In this document: in pieces, positions 43,187 through 50,335 of the stretch | Layout: the number at the start of each line of letters is the position of its first letter | How positions within the stretch are numbered: position 1 is the stretch's first letter | Assembly (NCBI RefSeq): GCF_001461035.1 | Contig: NZ_LNAM01000013.1 | Coordinates: 1-64,000 of the forward strand | Reading direction: 5' to 3' | DNA: 64,000 bases | Source of the DNA: Acetivibrio ethanolgignens | GTDB lineage: Bacteria; Bacillota; Clostridia; Lachnospirales; Lachnospiraceae | The notes under the pieces: generated by a model | The model's database searches: none | What the model saw: only the letters and a program-made list of their open reading frames with translations | What the model was told of the DNA's origin: nothing | Program-made: the position numbers and the translations under genes

Positions 43187-43209
43187 GGTATGTACATATA
43201 TCACTCTAA
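43187..43209 (-). promoter_or_regulatory. Repeated TATGTACATA regulatory motif, copy 1
   Basis: The plus strand has GGTATGTACATATATCAC then TCTAA, 24 bases before the 43163 start. Together with copies at 39450, 39989 and 41971 it marks each transcription unit in the accessory cluster. Confidence 0.7.
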
Positions 43210-43211
43210 CC

Positions 43212-43246
43212 CCCAGTAATAGCAACAATTATGTGCAATTACTGGG
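43212..43246 (-). terminator. Hairpin after the cytosine methyltransferase gene
   Basis: CCCAGTAAT (43212-43220) and ATTACTGGG (43238-43246) form a perfect 9-bp stem with a 17-base loop. It lies 14 bases past the methyltransferase stop. No clear U-tract follows, so it may instead be a regulatory inverted repeat. Confidence 0.5.
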
Positions 43247-43260
43247 ATAAAATAGTGACC

Positions 43261-45117
43261 TTAATTTTGGCTCTCAAGTTGTGCATAATACATAATGCCT
43301 GAAAGCACAAAATAAACATTCGGAAGTGCCACACCATTGCCCCACATCTTATATTCTGCTGAATCAGCCTGTGGGTCTTTGAGCCATTTGATGATTTGTG
43401 AATCTGTCTTTGGCTTGGTTGCTTTTCCGATTGCATTAGCATGGACTTCAAAAACCTCTCTCCACTTTGCGATGTCCTCTTTGGTAGGTTCTTCTATCCC
43501 AAGTTCATCACACCACCAATCCGGGAATCCCTGCAGTCTTGCACATTCAGTCGGTGTAAGCCTGCGCACGATATAATCCGTTTCAGTTTCATCATTTACA
43601 ATCGGAGGGTCTTTATAGTCAGTAGCCACAAGTGTATTTGCACACTCCTCATTTGCCTCCGTAAAGAAAGATGCTTTTGAGGATGAGAACTTTGGATGCG
43701 CCACCCCACTTGCTCCCGCTGCCACAATAGTCGGTTCGACTTCCTCTTCTATCTGAAAGCTGAACTTTGCATTGTATCCCTGGTTCATAGCAGGTCTTCC
43801 AATTCCAAATGCAGGCTCTCCCACAAAGTTCTCTTCCGGGTTCTTCATCATCTGACTGGATGGACCCTTGGGACCGTCATTGGCAGAAAGAGTGGCATGA
43901 ACATCTGCAAATGCAACTGCGTGCTGCTCGGTTGCATTTAATGTGTACATGACATCCGATTCCTTATATCCATCTCCCTTATGAGAAGGTCTGCTGCCAT
44001 TGCCTTCAATAGCAACAACGGCCACACCACCTTGATTGCAAGTTGGATTTCCACCATTGGCATCAAGAGTTCGTGATGTGTCTGCCTCATAAAATCCACT
44101 GTTCGGATTATCCGACTTCATGGAATTACTGTTCTTTGCACAGATGCCAAATGCCCTCGGTTGGAATAAGGTCTGGTCATTATTTGTACTAAGTGTTGCC
44201 GACAGGTCATCCTGTATTAAGGCACCCTTGCCACCACCTTCGCATCCGCATCTGATTTTTAGTGTCTTTGGAGTCTGAACCACAAACGGCTGATTATTGC
44301 CACCCGTTCCAAAAGTAGAAAGAATGGTCTGCGATACCTCAAGGGGTCCTGTGTATCTGCTGTCCTGTGAGTGGTTCTCAAACATTAAACCGCCATTGCT
44401 TGTTTCTCCAAGGCTTTCTTTAGTACGGCAGGTAGTTCTTTGCCACGACTTGAAGCCCTGCGCAGAATACCCTGACAAGCCTTCGGACTCAAATAATATT
44501 TTTCCGGCACTCCCTCCATCAAAATCTGCGACAAGGTAGATACGTTGTCTTCTCTGGGGAACGCCCCAATACTGAGCATCGAGGAGTCTCCATGCGATAC
44601 AGAAGCCATCTCCCATGATGCGTCCTGCGTTTTCCCATTTTGAAGGTTTAGATACAGACACTTGCTCGTCTTTGATTTTGCAGATTTCAGTAAGGACTGC
44701 CTTGAAGTCCTCACCCTTGTTTGAGGAGAATGCTCCTGGGACATTTTCCCAGACAATGTATCTTGGATATTTTCCATCTGTTGCCTCCCTCATTTCCTTA
44801 ATGATTCTGATTGCTTCATAAAAAAGACTTGAACGTGAACCATCCAAGCCATCTCTTTTCCCCGCCACGCTCATGTCCTGACAGGGACTTCCAAAAGTGA
44901 TGATATCCACAGGCTCAACTTCTGAACCTTTAAGTTTGGATATATCACCGTAGTGTTTCATATTAGGAAATCGAACCGTTGTGACCCTTACAGGAAATGG
45001 CTCAATCTCCGATGCCCATATAGGTGTGATACCAGCTAATGTTCCACCCAATGGAAAACCCCCGGAACCATCAAAGAGGCTACCGAGGGTTAATGTCTTT
45101 TTATTCTGTTGTTCCAT
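43261..45117 (-). CDS. C5-cytosine DNA methyltransferase with very large target-recognition region
   Basis: This protein of about 618 residues has motif I GSLFDGSGGFPLGG, motif IV GSPCQD with the catalytic Cys near residue 79, motif VI VWENV, motif VIII QRRQRIYLV near 190 and motif IX LTPTECARLQGFPDWW near 525. It methylates cytosine C5 with SAM. The target-recognition region spans about 310 residues (roughly 200-510), two to three times the usual size, and contains seven TLxA/TLxT-type motifs about 17-54 residues apart. ATG 45117 is preferred over TTG 45129, which sits too close to GGAGG. It overlaps the adenine/cytosine methyltransferase gene. Confidence 0.9.
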   Translation of the reverse strand: MEQQNKKTLTLGSLFDGSGGFPLGGTLAGITPIWASEIEPFPVRVTTVRFPNMKHYGDISKLKGSEVEPVDIITFGSPCQDMSVAGKRDGLDGSRSSLFYEAIRIIKEMREATDGKYPRYIVWENVPGAFSSNKGEDFKAVLTEICKIKDEQVSVSKPSKWENAGRIMGDGFCIAWRLLDAQYWGVPQRRQRIYLVADFDGGSAGKILFESEGLSGYSAQGFKSWQRTTCRTKESLGETSNGGLMFENHSQDSRYTGPLEVSQTILSTFGTGGNNQPFVVQTPKTLKIRCGCEGGGKGALIQDDLSATLSTNNDQTLFQPRAFGICAKNSNSMKSDNPNSGFYEADTSRTLDANGGNPTCNQGGVAVVAIEGNGSRPSHKGDGYKESDVMYTLNATEQHAVAFADVHATLSANDGPKGPSSQMMKNPEENFVGEPAFGIGRPAMNQGYNAKFSFQIEEEVEPTIVAAGASGVAHPKFSSSKASFFTEANEECANTLVATDYKDPPIVNDETETDYIVRRLTPTECARLQGFPDWWCDELGIEEPTKEDIAKWREVFEVHANAIGKATKPKTDSQIIKWLKDPQADSAEYKMWGNGVALPNVYFVLSGIMYYAQLESQN

Positions 45118-46378
45118 CTCCAAAGTCAACCTCCTTTACAAGATCTGCATACATGAGCTTCTCTCCATTTCGGATGACATACACATTGGCTGCATCATCC
45201 GTATCCTCAACATATCTGCGAAGAATGACTGATGCATACTTTTCATCAAGTTCCATTGTATGGCAGATTCTGTTTGTCTGCTCACAAGTCATAAGCGTTG
45301 AACCACTGCCACCAAAGGTATCAATTACAATCGCATTCTCCTGACTTGAATTGCCGATAGGATATGCAAGCAAATCAAGTGGCTTACTTGTCGGATGGTT
45401 CTTGTTCTTCTTTGGCTTATCAAAATTCCAAATGGTGGTCTGACTTCTTCCGGCATTCTTGCTCCAGTAGTGTTTTCCATTCTGAAGGAAACCATAAAGA
45501 ACTGGTTCGTGCTGCCACTGATAATCACTGCGACCAAGCACCAATGAATTCTTTACCCAGATACAGCATCCTGCCAAATGAAATCCTGCATCAACAAATG
45601 CCTTTCTGAAATTCAGTCCTTCTGTATCTGCATGGAATACATAAGCTGCACCACCCTTTTCAAGATGTGCGGCCATATTCTTGAATGCCGATAAAAGGAA
45701 CTCATAGAACTTTTCATTTTCCATCTTATCGTTTTTGATTGATAGTCCGTCAGAACTTTCAAAGGCTACATTATAAGGTGGGTCTGTAATAATGAGGTTG
45801 GCTTTCTTTCCATCCATAAGGGTCGCTACATCTTCTTCCGAAGTTGCATCACCGCACATAAGTCTGTGTCTACCAACCACCCATACATCTCCCTTTTCTA
45901 CAAAGGCTGCCTTCTCAAGCGCATCTGACAAATCAAAGTCATCATCCTGGGTGTCGGAAGTATCTGCACCTGCAAACAAATCCGAAATCTCATCTTCATT
46001 AAAACCTGTGAGCGAAACATCAAAGTCCATTCCTTCCAATGCTTCAATCTCAAGTCTCAAAAGTTCCTCATCCCATCCAGCATCCTGGGCATATCTGTTA
46101 TCAGCAAGGATATATGCTTTCTTCTGTGCCTCGGTAAGATAATCAACAAGTACACAAGGTACTTCCGTGATTCCTTCTTCCTTTGCCGCCATCAGTCTTC
46201 CGTGTCCGGCTATTACATTTTTATCCTGATCAATGATGACAGGATTTACAAAACCGAACTCACGAAGAGACGAGCGCAGCTTATTGACCTGCTCCTGGGA
46301 ATGAGTTCTTGCATTATTTACATATGGTATAAGCTCACTCACTTTTACCATCTGCATTTGTGTAGTTGTTTTACTCAC
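45101..46378 (-). CDS. ParB-domain DNA methyltransferase (DPPY class)
   Basis: Residues 1-110 are a ParB/Srx-type domain (VSELIPYVNNARTHSQEQVNKL, VIAGHGRLMAAKE). A DNA methyltransferase follows: TDPPYNVAF near residue 200 and DTFGGSGSTLMTCEQ near 365, in the beta-class order for N6-adenine or N4-cytosine methylation. ParB-methyltransferase fusions are frequent in phages and probably protect phage DNA from host restriction. The likely start is GTG, 7 bases after GGAG. It lies 20 bases after the small terminase gene. Confidence 0.9.
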   Translation of the reverse strand: MSKTTTQMQMVKVSELIPYVNNARTHSQEQVNKLRSSLREFGFVNPVIIDQDKNVIAGHGRLMAAKEEGITEVPCVLVDYLTEAQKKAYILADNRYAQDAGWDEELLRLEIEALEGMDFDVSLTGFNEDEISDLFAGADTSDTQDDDFDLSDALEKAAFVEKGDVWVVGRHRLMCGDATSEEDVATLMDGKKANLIITDPPYNVAFESSDGLSIKNDKMENEKFYEFLLSAFKNMAAHLEKGGAAYVFHADTEGLNFRKAFVDAGFHLAGCCIWVKNSLVLGRSDYQWQHEPVLYGFLQNGKHYWSKNAGRSQTTIWNFDKPKKNKNHPTSKPLDLLAYPIGNSSQENAIVIDTFGGSGSTLMTCEQTNRICHTMELDEKYASVILRRYVEDTDDAANVYVIRNGEKLMYADLVKEVDFGDGTTE

Positions 46379-46398
46379 TGCGTTACTCCTTCCATAAA

Positions 46399-46944
46399 TT
46401 ATTGTTTGTTCCTTGTCCTTAAGAGAATCTCCATCGGATCAGCATCAGCCAAATTGAAATCTGTCGAGCAGTTCTCCTTTACCACTTGGAAAATCTGATA
46501 CCATATGGCATTGGTCTGCTTCATATACTGATTGGACATTGCTACATAAGGAGAGGCACAAGCAGCTCCTGTTGTAGGATGCTTTGCAAGGAAACCATAA
46601 TCTGTGATTGCCTTTTCACACTGCTGCCATCTCGCTAAACACATAGCGAACTGTTCGAGCAGGTGATTGCTCACAAGTTTCTCGCATCCTCTTTCCTTAA
46701 GCCAGAGCCATGTTTCCTTAAACACTTCATCTGCAATAAGGACATCACCGTTTTTCTGAACGGCTGATAGGTAGTCTTTTGGATTTGGAACATCTGCTCC
46801 ATCAAGATTTGCTCCCGTTGGCATTTCCATAACCTTCAGTTTTCTTCCGCCGGGATTTCCTGCTACTACCTTTTCAGTAAGAGCCTTGGATTTGCGTCCA
46901 CTTCCCGGTCTCTGACCACCTCTTGCTGTACCATCTTTGGCCAT
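46399..46944 (-). CDS. Terminase small subunit, P27 type
   Basis: This 181-residue protein has the P27-family pattern: GSGRKSKALTEKVVAGNPGGRKL at the N-terminus and AQKNGDVLIADEVFKETWLWLKERGCEKLVSNHLLEQFAMCLARWQQCEKAI. It binds pac or cos DNA and loads the large subunit. The candidate cos inverted repeat and the HNH gene lie just upstream, a common cos-phage order, while the large subunit gene is far downstream. Confidence 0.9.
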   Translation of the reverse strand: MAKDGTARGGQRPGSGRKSKALTEKVVAGNPGGRKLKVMEMPTGANLDGADVPNPKDYLSAVQKNGDVLIADEVFKETWLWLKERGCEKLVSNHLLEQFAMCLARWQQCEKAITDYGFLAKHPTTGAACASPYVAMSNQYMKQTNAIWYQIFQVVKENCSTDFNLADADPMEILLRTRNKQ

Positions 46945-47009
46945 TTTTTCTCACCTCGATTCTTCGGGTCCTTAATACCCCGTTTGATTTCGCAATTTTT
47001 CCACACGAA

Positions 47010-47059
47010 GGGGCGGCACCGTTGCCCTGAAAAATCATTCACAGAGATTTGACCGCCCC
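47010..47059. other. Candidate cos region
   Basis: GGGGCGG (47010-47016) and CCGCCCC (47053-47059) form a GC-rich inverted repeat in an otherwise AT-rich 195-base gap between the HNH and small terminase genes. This is where cos sites of HNH-encoding HK97-type phages lie. The exact cleavage position cannot be seen. Confidence 0.45.
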
Positions 47060-47065
47060 CTACCC

Positions 47066-47093
47066 TTTAGGAAATGACTGTCTTTACTGTCAC
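47066..47093 (+). promoter_or_regulatory. TGACTG-N7-TGTCAC motif
   Basis: TTTAGGAAATGACTG, 7 bases, then TGTCAC. It is almost identical to the site at 50133-50160 (opposite strand) and similar to two more at 50206-50287. A shared phage DNA-binding protein is likely. Confidence 0.55.
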
Positions 47094-47139
47094 AAAAATA
47101 AAATTTATAAATAAGTTTCATCTTCGACTGTTATGACTG

Positions 47140-47517
47140 TCATTCGTATGAATCACTTCTTCGTCCGTGCCATCTGTCTCCACGCTCGGCATGTATCTTT
47201 GCATGACATGACTTGCACAAGGAAATCAGATTGCTCCTGTCATGTGTGCCACCTTCTGCAAGAGGAATCTTGTGATGTACTTCTTCTACTTCAACAAGGA
47301 CTCCCTTTTCGTAACAAACCTCACAGAAAGGATGAGTCTTAACATAACTGTCACGGATGCGTTTCCACGCACGACCATATCGTCTCCTAGTGTTAGGGTC
47401 TCGCTGGTACTTCTCGTAACGTCTGTTCTCTTCCTTCTGATGTTCCTCACAGAACCTACTCTCGGTCAGCTTGGGACATCCGGGATGGTGGCATGGGTGT
47501 TTCGCTTTTCTTGGCAT
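47140..47517 (-). CDS. HNH endonuclease
   Basis: This 125-residue protein has two CxxC-type zinc pairs and the HNH core: EVHHKIPLAEGGTHDRSNLISLCKSCHAKIH. The N-terminus (MPRKAKHPCHHPGCPKLTESRFCEEH) supplies further Cys/His ligands. In cos phages this protein joins the terminase to cut cos ends. Its location beside the small terminase and candidate cos site fits that role. Confidence 0.93.
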   Translation of the reverse strand: MPRKAKHPCHHPGCPKLTESRFCEEHQKEENRRYEKYQRDPNTRRRYGRAWKRIRDSYVKTHPFCEVCYEKGVLVEVEEVHHKIPLAEGGTHDRSNLISLCKSCHAKIHAERGDRWHGRRSDSYE

Positions 47518-47630
47518 TCTTCCTGCACCTCCACTGTCTTAATTTGTAACGAAGGATGTAAAAGCACTGTTCCAAATAACCAACTTTCCTATATCCCACT
47601 ATTTCCACCTCCGTCTTTGCGGCATAATAA

Positions 47631-47665
47631 AAGCCCTCACAGTGGGGTTGCCACCATGAAGGCTT
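47631..47665 (-). terminator. Rho-independent terminator
   Basis: On the minus strand an AGCC-TCA-GTGG stem with small mismatches closes on a CAACC loop and is followed by TTTTATTATG. It ends transcription from the replication genes and separates them from the HNH-terminase unit. Confidence 0.7.
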
Positions 47666-47677
47666 ATGCCGATTTCT

Positions 47678-47701
47678 CGTTTTCGCTTTTCGCTTTTCGC
47701 T
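47678..47701. repeat. Heptanucleotide tandem repeat
   Basis: Three near-perfect copies of CGCTTTT/TTTTCGC lie between the terminator and the DUF1492-type regulator gene. Copy number could vary, though nothing shows that it matters. Confidence 0.6.
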
Positions 47702-47734
47702 GATTATACAATATCACAAAGGACACCATTGCAT

Positions 47735-48181
47735 TTAATTGCAAACCATAGCAATTTTCAAATTTATACAATTTTTTGGAAGAACCATTCTTCCGATTGC
47801 TTTGTTATGCCATCTCTGAACTGTGGTCGCATCCACATTTAACATATCAGCTATCCTTGGCCACGAGTAATTATGGATGTAACGGTATTTAAGAACCATC
47901 TGATATTCGTTCTTATCCACTTGGCTGATGACCTCTCGTATCTGCTGCTTTACCTCCAACAGCAAAGACATCTCGGTCATTATCTTTTCTTCCAGTTCCA
48001 TCAACTTCTCAAGGGTGCGAACATATGGGGCATCGGTGTTTCTGCTTGCATTGAAATGCTCCTCAAAGCCGGGACTTGAAATTGTCTCTGCCATAAGCCT
48101 TAACTCTTCGCATTCCAATGTGTCAGATTTAATTCTCTGATCTAATAAATAGGCTTGGTTTAAAAATTCCTTAACTGTCAT
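47735..48181 (-). CDS. Phage late-gene regulator, DUF1492/sigma-like
   Basis: This protein of about 148 residues starts MTVKEFLNQAYLLDQRIKSD. A helical N-terminal half leads to a sigma-70 region 4-like C-terminal helix-turn-helix (KNEYQMVLKYRYIHNYSWPRIADMLNVDATTVQRWHNKAI). This family sits before the terminase genes in many Firmicutes phages and probably activates late transcription. ATG 48181 overlaps the upstream gene by 11 bases. Confidence 0.83.
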   Translation of the reverse strand: MTVKEFLNQAYLLDQRIKSDTLECEELRLMAETISSPGFEEHFNASRNTDAPYVRTLEKLMELEEKIMTEMSLLLEVKQQIREVISQVDKNEYQMVLKYRYIHNYSWPRIADMLNVDATTVQRWHNKAIGRMVLPKNCINLKIAMVCN

Positions 48182-48416
48182 GACTATCATCCTCCTCATC
48201 CAGTTTTGTGATAAGGAACTCTGGGTCAATATCAGTTAATGTAGAAAACCAACGGGAACGGAAGAAATTTAGACACTCGGATTTGGTAATCTCCGCATCC
48301 TTATTCCTTCTTCCCTTCTTCAATTTTTTATTTGCATCTCTATAATCCTTAACGGCCTGCAAAATGATTTCATTCGCAAGTCTCTCGTAAGGATCTAAGT
48401 TTGAATTACTGCTCAT
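48171..48416 (-). CDS. Small phage protein
   Basis: This 81-residue protein starts MSSNSNLDPYERLANEIILQAVKDYRDANKKLKKGRRNKDAE and ends in an acidic tail. Homologs of this layout (YERLANEIIxQAxxDYR...FxxSxWFxxLTxxDPExLI) are widespread in Firmicutes phages without a known role. ATG 48416 has GGAGGA about 6 bases upstream. It overlaps the late regulator gene. Confidence 0.7.
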   Translation of the reverse strand: MSSNSNLDPYERLANEIILQAVKDYRDANKKLKKGRRNKDAEITKSECLNFFRSRWFSTLTDIDPEFLITKLDEEDDSHDS

Positions 48417-48490
48417 ACCAGGTTCCTCCGATTTAATAAAGTAATTTCCCACGGATTGACTCTGATTGACTCGGTGCTGTTCGCACTCAT

Positions 48491-49846
48491 TTACAGTTCT
48501 GCTCTGACTGCATCGATTAAGGCAGACTGTGTATTGTCCTTTTGCCTTAAAGCCTTCATGACTCTTTCATCAATGCTGTCTTTTGCAATAATGTGCTGTA
48601 CCACAACGGTTTTGGAACTCTGACCCTGTCTCCATAATCTCGCATTGGTCTGTTGGTAAAGTTCCAAAGACCAGGTAAGTCCAAACCACACAAGTGTTGA
48701 ACCACCACTCTGAAGATTTAAGCCATGTCCTGCTGATGCCGGATGGATTAGCCCAACGGCATACTCACCTTTATTCCATTTCTCAATACTCTCGGCACTA
48801 CCGATTTTGGAATATGGAACTTTTAACTTTTCAAGCAGCTTTACGATTCTTTCCAAATCGTGCTTATACCAGTAAGCCACTAATATTGGATTTCCGTTTG
48901 CAGACTCAATAATGTCCTCTAAAGCATCCAATTTTCTGTCATGGATATGCATGGTATTTTCATCATCTGTATAAACGGCTCCATTTGCCATCTGTGACAG
49001 CTTATTTGAAAGTGCTGCCGCATTAGCTGCAGTTACCTCTCCTTCTGGCATCTGAATAATAAGGTCATTTTTCAGTTCATCGTATTTCTTCCTTTCCTTC
49101 TCATCGAGATACACGGGATACTCGTTTATGATGAGTTCCGGCATGGCAAGATGGTCGATGGCTTTCATGGAAATCGTAATATCTGAAATCCTTCTGTAGA
49201 TTTCTTCCTCTGCACCAGGAAGTGCTTTATAGGAATACACGATATTTCCATTAAATCTGTCTGGTCTGAAAAATGCCGTTCTGTATCTTCCAATAAACTG
49301 AAATAATCTCTCACCCATATCAAGACATCTGAATTCATAGTGAAGATCCATGAGACCGTTTGATGATGGTGTTCCTGTAAGTCCGATTACTCTCTTAAGC
49401 CTTGGACGAAGTTTAAGAAATGCCTTTGTTCTTTGTGATGCTGCCTTGAATGAAGAAAGCTCATCAAGGACTGCCATATCAAAATCAAGATATTTCTTAT
49501 CCTGCTGTAAAAGCCAAGGAAGATTCTCTCTGTTTATAATGTAGATATCAGCATCTGCACTTAAAGCTGCCATTCTTTCTTTTGGAGTTCCAAGAACTAC
49601 CGAATATTTCAGATTCTGCAAATGATCCCATTTCTTTATCTCATTCGGCCATGTACTTCTTGCCACACGAAGGGGTGCGACCACTAGCACTTTCCTTATA
49701 AGGAACTCGTCATTTATTAACTTGTCGATTGCAGTCAGTGTAATGACTGTTTTGCCAAGACCCATATCAAGGATTGCAGCTGCGATGGGATGTTCCAAAA
49801 TATAGTCAATGGCATATTGCTGATAATCATGCGGATTGAATTGCAT
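48491..49846 (-). CDS. SNF2-family DNA helicase
   Basis: This protein of about 451 residues is a phage SF2 helicase: ILDMGLGKTVITLTAI (Walker A), MAVLDELSSFK (motif II variant), GLTGTPSSNG (motif III), then a C-terminal RecA domain with GHGLNLQSGGSTLVWFGLTWSLELYQQTNARLWRQGQ. It probably remodels DNA during replication. The ATG at 49846 follows GGAGG; it overlaps the VRR-NUC gene by 20 bases. Confidence 0.92.
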   Translation of the reverse strand: MQFNPHDYQQYAIDYILEHPIAAAILDMGLGKTVITLTAIDKLINDEFLIRKVLVVAPLRVARSTWPNEIKKWDHLQNLKYSVVLGTPKERMAALSADADIYIINRENLPWLLQQDKKYLDFDMAVLDELSSFKAASQRTKAFLKLRPRLKRVIGLTGTPSSNGLMDLHYEFRCLDMGERLFQFIGRYRTAFFRPDRFNGNIVYSYKALPGAEEEIYRRISDITISMKAIDHLAMPELIINEYPVYLDEKERKKYDELKNDLIIQMPEGEVTAANAAALSNKLSQMANGAVYTDDENTMHIHDRKLDALEDIIESANGNPILVAYWYKHDLERIVKLLEKLKVPYSKIGSAESIEKWNKGEYAVGLIHPASAGHGLNLQSGGSTLVWFGLTWSLELYQQTNARLWRQGQSSKTVVVQHIIAKDSIDERVMKALRQKDNTQSALIDAVRAEL

Positions 49847-50105
49847 CAAGGATACCTCCTATCTGGTCTGCTTCATCAAGGACATATACCTTTAATCCAA
49901 GCGCCGATATTTGCTTATGTCTGTGGAGTTGTAATTTTCTTGGTTTCTTCCCCGGAGCCTTTACTTCCACAAAGCCGACCTTCCCATCAGGCATTAAAAT
50001 AATGCGGTCAGGCCACCCTGCTGTGCCGGAGTTCCACTTTTCACAAAGACCTCCACGCTTCTTTGTCTCTGTCACTAATTTTCTTTCGATGTAACTTTCA
50101 CGCAT
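49827..50105 (-). CDS. VRR-NUC endonuclease
   Basis: This 92-residue protein has the VRR-NUC PD-(D/E)xK pattern: RESYIERKLVTETKKRGGLCEKWNSGTAGWPDRIILMPDGKVGFVEVKAPGKKP, with the catalytic PD and ExK. Such small nucleases resolve branched DNA and are typically found beside phage SNF2 helicases, as here. A 230-base motif-rich gap precedes it. Confidence 0.92.
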   Translation of the reverse strand: MRESYIERKLVTETKKRGGLCEKWNSGTAGWPDRIILMPDGKVGFVEVKAPGKKPRKLQLHRHKQISALGLKVYVLDEADQIGGILDAIQSA

Positions 50106-50132
50106 CGCAAACCTCCATCAAATCTTTAAAAC

Positions 50133-50287
50133 GTGACACCCATTTCAGTCATTTCCTAAAACCCCCTTATATAAAATTTTTTATATTTTTTTCTTATATA
50201 GGACTTTTTAGATATGACTGTAATGAGTGGCACAAAACACTAATTTCAAAATAGAAAAGTTTAGGAATTGACCTTCGTGAGCGTCAC
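50133..50287. promoter_or_regulatory. Iteron-like motif cluster near the primase
   Basis: Three copies of TTTAGGAAATGACTG-N7-TGTCAC-like sequence lie at 50133-50160 (minus), about 50206-50233 (plus, weaker) and 50260-50287 (plus), inside the 230-base gap between VRR-NUC and the primase-helicase. The gap is also very AT-rich at 50161-50205. Possible origin or operators. Confidence 0.55.
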
Positions 50288-50335
50288 TTCCTCGCATTTT
50301 CCATAAAAGTTTCTTGTATTAACTGACACCGACTG

